From Lachnospiraceae bacterium MA2020 (GTDB lineage Bacteria > Bacillota > Clostridia > Lachnospirales > Lachnospiraceae), in contig JQKK01000009.1 in assembly GCA_000746015.1 (NCBI GenBank), forward strand, positions 62,001-126,000: 64,000 nt of DNA. The letters run 5' to 3'. Shown here piece after piece: positions 40,826 to 49,600 of this stretch (positions are counted from its first letter, which is position 1; every line of letters begins with the position of its first letter). Both the position numbers and the translations under genes were made by a program. The notes below the pieces were generated by a model. The model saw only the letters and a list, made by a program, of their open reading frames with translations. It searched no databases and had not been told where the DNA came from.

Positions 40826-41872
40826 ATGAGAATTGGATTTGCGAAAAAAATAATTAAATGTTTGCTGGCCATGGCAGTTGGTGTCAGTATAGTAGGAACT
40901 TCAGTGTGTGATGCTCAGGCAGCGACGTCTGTTGTGGCAAAAATTCCTATTACACAAAAATATGCGGAAGAGGGAAGTATACCTGACGATCTGGATAGGA
41001 AATTTAACTATAAGCTCGTGGCTGAAAATGCAGCGAATCCGATGCCTGTGAATCCTGTATTTACACTGGAGGGGAACTCACAGACGCAGCTGCAGATAAC
41101 CTATGATAAGCCAGGTGTATACGGGTATCGATTTAGCCTCGTGAAACCATCAGATCCTATATCCAGAATGACTTATGATGCAACAGAGTATAAGATACAG
41201 GTTGCAGTGAAAAATGACGGAAAAGGTGGATTGTTCACGGCTGTATATGTATCAAAGAGTGGATCTTCATATAAAGCAGAAGAAATAAGCTTTAGTAATA
41301 AATATACTGGAACCAGTGATCCTGGAAAATCATCATCAAATAGTTCATCGTCGAGCAGCTCGTCATCAAGCAGCTCATCGTCGAGCAGTTCATCATCAAG
41401 CAGCTCATCGTCGAGTAGCTCGTCATCAAGCAGCTCATCGTCGAGCAGTTCATCGTCAAGCAGCTCGTCATCGAGCAGCTCGTCATCGAGCAGTTCATCG
41501 TCAAGCAGCTCATCATCAAGCAGCTCTTCATCGAGCAGCTCATCATCGAGCAGTACGTCGTCAAGTTCTTCAAGAAGGCGTAGAAGAAGACGTTCAACAC
41601 CGACAACTCCGACAACGCCTACAACAACACCTATTGCTCAGGCAATTACACCACCTTCGGGAGTTTTGGGAGAGAGAATGGCTCCTGATGAAGGGGCTCC
41701 TGATTCAGGAGTACTGGGAGAGAGAATGGGTCCAGACTCAGGCGTATTGGGAGAGAGAAATGCTCCAAATACCGGAGATCATTCAGAACCTATAGTTTGG
41801 GCAGGAATGGCAATTTTTGCATTAGGTATTATGTTTGTAGCAGTAAAAGAGATAAAGAAATCAAAAATGTAA
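40826..41872 (+). CDS. Minor pilin / basal subunit with poly-serine stalk
   Basis: A 348-residue secreted wall protein. After a signal peptide (about 1-31, ending AQAA) comes one FctA-like domain (about 35-160, with YDKPGVYGYRFSL and YKIQVAVKND). Residues 169-249 are almost only serine, followed by seven consecutive arginines, a TPT-rich stretch, and three SGVLGER repeats. The C-terminus APNTGDHS, a helix and KEIKKSKM forms an LPXTG-like sorting signal. By position and single pilin domain it is likely the base or an accessory subunit. It is the last gene of the operon before a strong terminator. Confidence 0.87.
   Translation: MRIGFAKKIIKCLLAMAVGVSIVGTSVCDAQAATSVVAKIPITQKYAEEGSIPDDLDRKFNYKLVAENAANPMPVNPVFTLEGNSQTQLQITYDKPGVYGYRFSLVKPSDPISRMTYDATEYKIQVAVKNDGKGGLFTAVYVSKSGSSYKAEEISFSNKYTGTSDPGKSSSNSSSSSSSSSSSSSSSSSSSSSSSSSSSSSSSSSSSSSSSSSSSSSSSSSSSSSSSSSSSSSSSSSSSSSSSTSSSSSRRRRRRRSTPTTPTTPTTTPIAQAITPPSGVLGERMAPDEGAPDSGVLGERMGPDSGVLGERNAPNTGDHSEPIVWAGMAIFALGIMFVAVKEIKKSKM
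41330..41572 (+). repeat. Poly-serine-encoding microsatellite-like tract
   Basis: Roughly 80 codons built from TCA, TCG, AGC and AGT in repeating TCATCGAGCAGC-like blocks encode serine with only one Asn and one Thr. Mixed codon use keeps it from being a simple trinucleotide run, yet block repetition makes it prone to length change in frame. Confidence 0.92.
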
Positions 41873-41881
41873 TAAAAAACG

Positions 41882-41915
41882 AAACGGTCGAAACGCATGA
41901 GTTTCGACCGTTTTT
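41882..41915. terminator. Bidirectional terminator of pilus operon and DegV gene
   Basis: A perfect 13-bp stem (41882-41894 with 41901-41913) with a 6-base loop, flanked by A- and T-runs, lies between the convergent minor pilin and DegV genes. Confidence 0.92.
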
Positions 41916-41919
41916 ATCG

Positions 41920-42801
41920 TCAATCGTTGACTATTTTCTTTGTGCAGGCAACTGCAAGGGAGCCTGGTCCGATGTGGCATGCTATCTGAAGTGCCAAAGG
42001 ATCGATGTGGACATCAAATCCCGGGAACTCTGCAAGCAGCTCTTCCTTGAGCGCTTCAGCAGCCTCCTGATTCTCTGTGTGGGCAATCTCGAGGTGATAG
42101 TTAGGTGATGCCATATCAAGGCCGCCTATCTTTTCCTCCATGTCCTCACGGATAGCGTTTATCATTATCTTCTTAGCCTGTTTGATACCGCGGCATTTTG
42201 AGAAAGCATCGAGCTTCTCGCCGTGAATCTGAAGTATCGGCTTGAGATTAAGTATCTTGGCAAAAGCTGCAGCGGCTGGTGTGATACGTCCTCCCTTCTT
42301 GAGATAGTCAAGTGTATCAAGCATGATATATATACTTGAGTCAAACTTTGTATCCTCAAGAATCTTTTTGATCTCGGCACCGGACTTGCCCTGGGCTGCG
42401 AGAGCCTTGGCATCAAATACGGACTGTCGGAGAGTAACGGATACTCTCTGATTGTTTACAACATGAACCTTGCCGGCAAAATCGTCCTCTTCAGAAAAGA
42501 GCTGTGCACTGGCACATGAGCCTGAGAGACCGCTTGAAAGAGGGATATATACGATCTCGTCGTGAGATGCGAGTACCTCGTTCCAAAGGTCAAGCACGCT
42601 TCCTGCGGCTGGCTGTGATGTATGTATGTCAGCACCTGATGTAAGGAACTCATAGAACTCATCATGTGTGAGATCTATACCATCAAGGTACTCCTTATTG
42701 TCGATAATGATAGGCATAGGGAGAACATAGATCCCGTTGTCTTTGCCTTCCTGTATTGTAATACCACTGGTGGTATCTGTTACTATTGCAATATTGCTCA
42801 T
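41920..42801 (-). CDS. DegV-family fatty-acid-binding protein
   Basis: A 293-residue cytoplasmic protein of the DegV/FakB group. It begins IAIVTDTTSGI, and carries HTSQPAAGS and YIPLSSGLSGSCASA, which line the fatty-acid carboxylate pocket, and LDTLDYLKKGGRI in the middle. FakB proteins present exogenous fatty acids to the kinase FakA for phosphorylation and entry into lipids; no FakA gene is near. GGGAGGAAA precedes the ATG. It is a single gene, convergent with the pilus operon. Confidence 0.92.
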   Translation of the reverse strand: MSNIAIVTDTTSGITIQEGKDNGIYVLPMPIIIDNKEYLDGIDLTHDEFYEFLTSGADIHTSQPAAGSVLDLWNEVLASHDEIVYIPLSSGLSGSCASAQLFSEEDDFAGKVHVVNNQRVSVTLRQSVFDAKALAAQGKSGAEIKKILEDTKFDSSIYIMLDTLDYLKKGGRITPAAAAFAKILNLKPILQIHGEKLDAFSKCRGIKQAKKIMINAIREDMEEKIGGLDMASPNYHLEIAHTENQEAAEALKEELLAEFPGFDVHIDPLALQIACHIGPGSLAVACTKKIVND

Positions 42802-43014
42802 TGTTTCCTCCCGTAAGTAGATTGGGGTTTTTGTTTTGTCGTATATTGATTAAATAGACGCTCGGAGAAAGATTGTATCACAAAATGGTCGATATAACAA
42901 GTGTATACAGTACCTCTAAGAGTACAATATTCTTGCATACAATATAAATTGCGCATCAACAAAGTGTAATTATCAGAATATTATATACAATAGAAAAATA
43001 ATTTTAAAATAGTG
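42802..43014. other. AT-rich spacer between DegV gene and non-coding RNA promoter
   Basis: This 210-base stretch should contain the leftward DegV promoter. I see no coding potential and no strong consensus element apart from the non-coding RNA promoter that follows. Confidence 0.5.
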
Positions 43015-43043
43015 TTGACAATATAAAAGCAATGAGTTATACT
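43015..43043 (+). promoter_or_regulatory. Consensus promoter of the non-coding RNA
   Basis: TTGACA (43015-43020, perfect) and TATACT (43038-43043) are separated by exactly 17 bp, one of the two best promoters in the window. No open reading frame with a ribosome site follows, and transcription should begin near 43050. Confidence 0.88.
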
Positions 43044-43049
43044 AAGTTC

Positions 43050-43450
43050 ATCAAAAACAAAGGAGAAAAAACATAGACAGAGAACAGGAGGTAAGTTCTC
43101 AAAAGTGAAAAAGAAAAGAGTAATGGTAAGGATTATTTAAGGATTGGAGGTACAGACCACCAGACAATTAAATTTCCAAGTCAACCTCTACTTTGACCGG
43201 TGAAGCTAGGGGCACTCATCACAAAACTAAATAAACTGATTCATCATCATAAAGCGCAAAGTAGATATCAGACGGGGCTTAGATGTGTATTAGGTCTCAT
43301 GGACGGATGGAGACAAATAGCCCGACAGAAAGAAACAGTTGTATATCGAAAAGCAGAATTGTGAGGTATAGTCCAATGGGACAATCAGATGATTCACAAA
43401 AGTAGAGGGAATGTCGTAAGTGATTAGTACGATGTTCCCTCTATTGTTTG
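43050..43450 (+). ncRNA. Structured non-coding RNA of about 400 nt, class not identified
   Basis: The unit runs from a consensus promoter to a strong terminator hairpin (43403-43443) but encodes no protein. It is less AT-rich than its surroundings and full of short motifs usual in structured RNA: GGAGGTACAGACCACC pairing in part with AACCTCT downstream, CGGTGAAGCTAGGGGC, GACGGGGCTTAGATG, and GAGGTATAGTCC. It is not tmRNA, RNase P RNA, SRP RNA or 6S RNA by their usual core sequences. The raiA-motif RNA of Firmicutes is one candidate that I cannot confirm. Possible roles are open; the neighbours (DegV and a peptidase) are transcribed leftward and are not in its operon. Confidence 0.7.
43403..43449 (+). 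terminator. Terminator of the non-coding RNA
   Basis: A two-part stem, 9 bp (43403-43411 with 43435-43443) and 5 bp (43414-43418 with 43428-43432) around a 2-by-2 internal loop, is followed by TTGTTT. It ends the non-coding transcript and may also act on the leftward peptidase gene ending at 43497. Confidence 0.85.
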
Positions 43451-43496
43451 CTGAAAAAGTTCGGACTGATATTCACAGGCCGGGTGTCAGATCATA

Positions 43497-44474
43497 TTAA
43501 GCGGTATGAAAGCTCTTGTATGACGGTAAGCCGTAAGATGGTTCAGCGTTTTTGACTGCGCGTGAGATCGCCTCACTCATGACGTCAGAGCTGAGAGTGC
43601 CTACCATGTCTTTATCTGCTTCTATATCGCCAACTGATACTGCATATACGCTGTCACCGTCGGCAGAAGTATGTACAGGCTTTATGGATCTTGCAAGACC
43701 GTTCTGAGCCATTGATGCTATCTTGCAGAGCTCTGTTTTACAGAATTTTGCGTTTGTGATTATTATTCCGATAGTGGTATTGCCGACAAATTTATTGTCG
43801 ACTCTTTCGTACTGCTGGTACATCAGATCGATAGAACTTCTGAAAGACTTTTTATCTTCACTTAAAAGTCCTGCTATTTTCTGACCGTTAGTATGATCAA
43901 AGATATCTCCCAAAGCATTGACGACAACGACAGCACCTACCTGAAGGTCACCTATCTGGACTGCATAGCTGCCGATACCTGACTTCATGCAATAGTCCAT
44001 TCCGGCAAACTTACCGACAGAGGCTCCGCAGCCTGCGCCGTAGTTTCCGTCTTTATAATTTCCATTTTCAGACGCTATAGCAGCTTTATATCCCATTTCT
44101 TTATCGGGTCTTGTAAAAGTATCGCCTACTGTCAGATCAAATATATCAGCCTGGCAGACAAGCGGAACTTTTGTAACGCCAACGTCAAATCCGATTCCTT
44201 TTTCTTCCAGATATTTCATAACTCCGCCGGCAGCATCAAGTCCGAAGGCACTTCCGCCGCCAAGTACTACGGCATGGATCGCCTCAGCACTTGCTACGGG
44301 TTTCATAAGCTCTGATTCACGTGAAGCCGGGCCTCCCCCACGTACATCAAGACCTGCACGCATACCGTTTTCGGAAATAAAAACAGTGCAGCCGGTAGCT
44401 GCGTCGGTATTTTCTGTCTGCCCGATACGGATGTTTTTGATATCGGTGATCTTTATTTCTTTTAAGTTTGACAT
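43497..44474 (-). CDS. P1-family (S58) self-processing aminopeptidase, DmpA/BapA-like
   Basis: A 325-residue protein of the N-terminal-nucleophile family that includes DmpA, beta-aminopeptidases and nylon hydrolase. The self-cleavage region NTTIGIIITNAKF supplies the Thr that becomes the N-terminal nucleophile of the small subunit. The large-subunit signatures GLDVRGGGPASRE, VLGGGSAFGLDAA and GAGCGASVGK are present. It has no signal peptide and should work in the cytoplasm on peptides or beta-amino-acid amides; the substrate is not predictable. GGGGG precedes the ATG. It is a monocistronic leftward gene. Confidence 0.9.
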   Translation of the reverse strand: MSNLKEIKITDIKNIRIGQTENTDAATGCTVFISENGMRAGLDVRGGGPASRESELMKPVASAEAIHAVVLGGGSAFGLDAAGGVMKYLEEKGIGFDVGVTKVPLVCQADIFDLTVGDTFTRPDKEMGYKAAIASENGNYKDGNYGAGCGASVGKFAGMDYCMKSGIGSYAVQIGDLQVGAVVVVNALGDIFDHTNGQKIAGLLSEDKKSFRSSIDLMYQQYERVDNKFVGNTTIGIIITNAKFCKTELCKIASMAQNGLARSIKPVHTSADGDSVYAVSVGDIEADKDMVGTLSSDVMSEAISRAVKNAEPSYGLPSYKSFHTA

Positions 44475-44768
44475 CTGTATATCCCCCTATATGTGAGTGT
44501 TTTAGGATTGCGGAAATTGCGTAGTAATGGAGCAATCCGTGACATCATAACATGTATATTATACGAGAAAATCAAGGAACTGAAAAGCTTAAGAAAAAAA
44601 CTAACTTTTGCATAAAAAAATGAACATTTTAAAAATCATTAATTTAAAATCTAAAATAATTTAAACAAAATTAAAAATTATATAAATTGAATATGTCGGC
44701 AGAATGACTGATAATTTTTGTATAAAGCATAAATGTAAGTACAATTTGTACAAAAAGGAAGGAGAGGT
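44475..44768. other. AT-rich divergent spacer before the GH43 genes
   Basis: A 294-base spacer between the leftward peptidase and the rightward secreted GH43 gene. It is very AT-rich, has no coding capacity and shows no promoter close enough to consensus to assign. Confidence 0.5.
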
Positions 44769-46637
44769 ATGAAGAGAAAGTTATTGGTGGGACTTCTTGC
44801 GTTGTCTTTCGTTATGGAAGGAGCAGGAATGACGACTGCATCTGTGTATGGGGCAACGGGTGCGGCGGAAAAGGTACTTGTTAAGAGTGACAAAGGTAAT
44901 CCTGTACTTGGCTTTGGAGAAGATGGAGGTCTTTTGTACGGCGGCGATCCGGCGGTTTTGGTGGATGGAGATGTTGCATATTTTTATGTTGGACATGATG
45001 CATCAAACACTGAGGACTATCATATGCCGGATTGGAGATGTTATTCAACCCGCAACATGAAGGACTTCAAGTATGAAGGCGAGATCATGAAGTGCTCTGA
45101 TATTCCATGGGCAGATGATGATTCCTCATGGGCGAGTCAGGTAGTGAAGTATGGGGACAAGTATTATCTGTATTACTGTGCAGAAGAGAATACGAATGCT
45201 CATGGCAAGTGTATAGGTGTGGCAGTATCCGATAGTCCGACGGGCAAGTTTAAGGACATAGGTGAGCCGCTTGTATATGATGATCAGACACCATGGGTCA
45301 ACCCGGGACGAGGAGGTGCAGGATGGGAAGATATCGACCCTACTGCATGGGTTGAGACTGATGAAAATGGTGTAGAGCACAGATATCTGCTTTGGGGAAA
45401 TACAAATGCATATCTTGCGGAGTTAAACGAGGATATGACTTCTCTTAAGGATATGAACGGAGATGGCAAGATTAGTTTCGGCAAGAATGCACCAAAGGAT
45501 GGAGATATACAGAGGCTTGCGTTCAATGGTCTCGGAAACAGCTATTTTGCTGAGGCTCCGTGGCTGTACAGAAGAAAAGATGAGAAGGGCAATTATTATG
45601 GAAAATATTATCTTTTCTTTGCAAGACATTGGAGAGAATCTATGGCGTATCTTACCGCAGATGATATGTGGCAGGGTACATGGCAGTTCGGCGGAGTTGT
45701 AATGGAGCCTACAGCAACCTCCAATACAAATCATATGGCAGTAGTTGACTTCAAGGGCAAGACCTACTTCATCTATCATAATGGATCACTTCCATGGGGA
45801 AGCGGCTTCAGAAGAAGTGTATGTATTGATGAGCTGAAATTTGATAAGGATGGAAATGTAGAGTATCTTCAGGAAACATCGGTTGGTCTCAGTGGTCTTA
45901 CCAGCACGATAAAGTCAGCTGACGGCAAGGCTGTGTCACATGTAGCATATAATAACTCTTATTCAGACGGGGCTTATCCATACACAAATGTAAAGGTTGG
46001 AATGGATGTAAGCGACAAAGATGCTGATCAGAAATGGGAGATAGAAGCAGGTAAGGCAGATGATGCAGATGACGCTTATGTATCAATTGAGTCATACAAT
46101 AAGCCGGGTCTGTTCCTTCAGGTAGAGCCGGATAAGAGCGTGACTATGGGACAGGATTACAGAAAGGCAACATCTGACGGATTTACAGCTGATTCCAAGA
46201 GAATGACTTTCAGAACTCTGGAGGGCTTTGATAAGTCGGTTGAGAATGGAACCACATTTGAGAGCGTTAAGTATCCGGGGTATTATCTTACAGCTGCGGA
46301 TGGAAAGCTTTTAGTAACACAGAATCCTGACAGTGCAGCATGTACTTTCATTGTTGATACTGAAGAAAAGGAAGAGGAGAGTGCAGAGCTTTCATCAATT
46401 GCTGTTAGAAAGACAGACAGGACATATGTTGTAGGAGAGTCCTTAAACAAAGAGGATATCCGTCTGACAGCATATTACAGCGACAACAAGATCAGGCTGA
46501 TCAAGGACGGATTTAAGGTTGATGATTCTGCGGTTGATATGACAAGACCGGGAGTTTACAAGCTTAAAGTGACCTGTGAAGCGGATGGTAAGGTATTGAC
46601 CGGAGCGACAAATATAAGGGTTGTAGCGAATAAATAA
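44769..46637 (+). CDS. Secreted GH43 glycosidase with AbfB/CBM42-like and Ig-like domains
   Basis: A 622-residue extracellular enzyme: signal peptide (about 1-29), GH43 catalytic propeller (about 45-375), an AbfB/CBM42-like beta-trefoil that would bind arabinose side chains (about 385-535), and a C-terminal bacterial Ig-like domain (about 540-620, LSSIAVRKTDRTYVVGESL). The triad is visible: Asp60 (GGDPAV), Asp190 (WEDIDPTAW) and Glu262 (YFAEAPWLY). It probably removes arabinofuranosyl groups from arabinoxylan or arabinan. GGAGAGG lies just before the ATG. The next gene, 26 bases on, encodes a second GH43 protein, so both act on the same polymer outside the cell. Confidence 0.9.
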   Translation: MKRKLLVGLLALSFVMEGAGMTTASVYGATGAAEKVLVKSDKGNPVLGFGEDGGLLYGGDPAVLVDGDVAYFYVGHDASNTEDYHMPDWRCYSTRNMKDFKYEGEIMKCSDIPWADDDSSWASQVVKYGDKYYLYYCAEENTNAHGKCIGVAVSDSPTGKFKDIGEPLVYDDQTPWVNPGRGGAGWEDIDPTAWVETDENGVEHRYLLWGNTNAYLAELNEDMTSLKDMNGDGKISFGKNAPKDGDIQRLAFNGLGNSYFAEAPWLYRRKDEKGNYYGKYYLFFARHWRESMAYLTADDMWQGTWQFGGVVMEPTATSNTNHMAVVDFKGKTYFIYHNGSLPWGSGFRRSVCIDELKFDKDGNVEYLQETSVGLSGLTSTIKSADGKAVSHVAYNNSYSDGAYPYTNVKVGMDVSDKDADQKWEIEAGKADDADDAYVSIESYNKPGLFLQVEPDKSVTMGQDYRKATSDGFTADSKRMTFRTLEGFDKSVENGTTFESVKYPGYYLTAADGKLLVTQNPDSAACTFIVDTEEKEEESAELSSIAVRKTDRTYVVGESLNKEDIRLTAYYSDNKIRLIKDGFKVDDSAVDMTRPGVYKLKVTCEADGKVLTGATNIRVVANK

Positions 46638-46663
46638 TATATCAGAGATGGGGAAAAGATCAT

Positions 46664-49600
46664 ATGAAATACAGACAGTATAAAAAGCTGCTTTGTGCTG
46701 TGCTCGCAAGCTCAATGGTGGTGACAGGAGTGCCGGCATCGAGCATATATGCAGAGGAAGTGCAGGAAATAGTCGAGGCATCAGAAAAGGATAAGCCTGA
46801 CACACAGACAGAAAACGCTAAGCAGGAGAGCAAGGCTGAAGTCGAGATGGAGCTTGACTTCAGTAAGGATACCGATAAGGTGATCGCTGACAAGTCAGGT
46901 AAAGGCAACAATGCAACAATAAAGGGAAATGACGTAAATGTAAAGGATGGAGCACTTAACCTTACAAGCGGCGGATATGTGGAGCTTCCTATGTCACTTA
47001 TGGATGGACTTGAGGATCAGGAGGCTTTCACGATTGAGACAAAGTTTAAGCGAGCTAAGAATTGCGGAGCAAACGCATGGCTCTATTGTATAGGTTCAAA
47101 GGCAGAAAATCCTGGCAAAAACTATATGTTCCTTTCACCTGTGTTTGGCGGAAATACCTTTAGATCGGGTATTAAGGATGCAAGCAACGAGCAGCTGTTT
47201 GACACATCACTAACATCTTCGGCAGATAAGGAGTATACGGTTGCTATGATATTTGACCATGGCAAGGTGACTCTTTATGTAGATGGCATACAGATAGGCA
47301 AGACAATTGATTCCGGATATAAGATAAAGGATATCATAAATGATGGGTGTAAGGACGGAGTACTTGGATTTTTGGGCAAGTCATGCTGGAGCCCGGATCC
47401 TAACTTTACCGGTACAGTAACATCCTTTAGGATTTTTGACGGAGTCTTAGAGGCTGAGGATATCCAGTCAGAGTTCAAGGATAGTTTTCAGAAGGAATTT
47501 GAAAAGAACCTTGTTGTAGATGATATCTTAAACAGAAATAAGGCAGCCGATGAAATAATGTATGACCTCACACTGCCTGATACAGTTGGTGCAACAAAGG
47601 TAAGCTGGGAGTCAGATAATACAGATGTAATTTCTGCAAAGGGTGAAGTCAGAAATGATGCTGATGAGGATAAAGAGGTAACTCTCAGAGCATCTATCAG
47701 AAGCGGAGCTCTTGAGGCAGTACAGGAGTTTAAGCTTGTAGTCAAAAAGCTTGATAAGACGGAATTAAATAAGCTTGTAGATGAGGCAAAGGAGATCATC
47801 GAGAGTGGCAGATGTGCAGAAGGCTCAAGATCAAGGCTTGAGAAGGCAATTACAAAGGCTGATGAGGCTGCAACACAGTCAGAGGTAAGAATTGCAGCGA
47901 AGGAACTTAAGGAAGCTATCCAAAAAGCAGATGATAATTCACTGTACGAAGATCCATTTGAGCTTATCTCAGATGATGTGCTTGCGCCGGAGACAGAGCT
48001 TAAGGTTGGCAACAAAGAAGTGCTTATGACAATACCTGAGGCTATTCGCGGATTTGTTGACGTAGAGTGCAGAAACAGCAATGAAGATGCCGTAAAAGTA
48101 GAGTATAAGGATGGCGTTGTATCAGTTTCAGCATTGAAGGCAGGCATTGCGGATATTACGGTCGTTGTAACAGCCAAGAGCGACGGTTTTGCAATGGAGT
48201 ACGAGACCTTTGCAACTGTAACAGAGGTCGAAAAGGATAAAAACGAGCAGTATCTTGTTGCAGGTTTCAGCTTTGATAATGAAGAGAACGGCTTTGTATC
48301 AGGAGACTTCAAGGCAGAGGGCGAGTACAGCTCACTTGAGGATGGCAAGAACGGTTCAGCAGTTAAGATGACGGGCAGCAATTCTCAGTATCTTACAATA
48401 AAGAATTCAGAGGGTAAGAGCCCACTTACAGGTCTTGATGAATTTACACTTTCATATGACCTCAAGCCTGCAAATAATGATACATCATGGAGCGTATTTG
48501 CAACTCCTAATGTAAACGGCAAGCAGGAGTATCAGTATGAGAGATATATCGGTGTCATCACGGGAAACGGCAAGTCCTATGTACAGAGATTTGACAACAA
48601 TGGAGCAAGAAGTGAAGAAATATCACTTGCAACTCCTGTAAACAAGTGGTCACATATCGATATTGTATTTGAAAAATCAGGTACAAAACTCTATGTCGAC
48701 AAGACTAAGTATGAAGAGGTCAACAGCGAGGCAGATATCAAGACACTTCTCGGAGAAAACAGTGTACTCTGGCTTGGACATGCAAACTGGGGCAATGGAG
48801 AGACTTTCAACGGAAGTATCGATAACTTCAGAATATACAACAAGGCTCTCAACGAGGATGAGCTCGGAGCAAAGGTAAAGAAGAAGGAAAAGAGCAAGGC
48901 AGAGGACCTTACAAGAAAAGTTGATGTAAAAGTGACAAAGGTTGATGCTGATGTTAAGGACAGTATCAATGTTGAAATCGGTGAGGATCGCTCACTTAAT
49001 ACTACGGCAAAGGTTACATTCTCAGACGGCAGGACAAAGGATAATGCTGTGATCGTATGGACAGATGAGAATGGCAATACTGTTTCGAATACAAATGCCC
49101 TTGGAGCAGGACAGCACAAGCTTACGGGTAAGGTTTCATACTTCGGAAATCCTATAATTGATGAAAAGGCAGATCCGTATGTGATCTATAACAAAGATGA
49201 TGGATATTACTATTTCACATCATCATGGCCGGCATATTATGACAAGGATCATGGCTATGACAGGATAGCTCTCAGACGTGCCAAGACACTCGAAGGTCTT
49301 GCTGACGCTGAGGATCATGTGATCTGGTGGCATCATACAGACGGCACAGCTCCTAAGTACCATATCTGGGCACCTGAGCTTCATAAGGTTGGAGACAAGT
49401 GGGTAGTATACTTTGCAGCTTCAGCTTCTGCAACTAATCAGTGGGATATACATCCGTATGTTATCACCTGCGATGATCCATCTGACCTTCTGAATGAGGA
49501 TAAATGGAGTGATGCTGTCAGATTTACAAATGCTGACGGAACTGTTACAGACAATTTTGATAATTTTGACCTTGATATGACAACCTTCAATTATCAGGGT

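Noticed and set aside
41797-42108. Small protein of 103 residues overlapping the minor pilin end and the DegV gene
   Set aside because: It crosses a strong terminator and is out of frame or antisense to two well-supported genes.
43050-43450. Group I intron, because GAGGTATAGTCC resembles the conserved S element
   Set aside because: The partner R element with ACUA is not found, no exon reading frame or tRNA surrounds it, and the unit has its own promoter and terminator.
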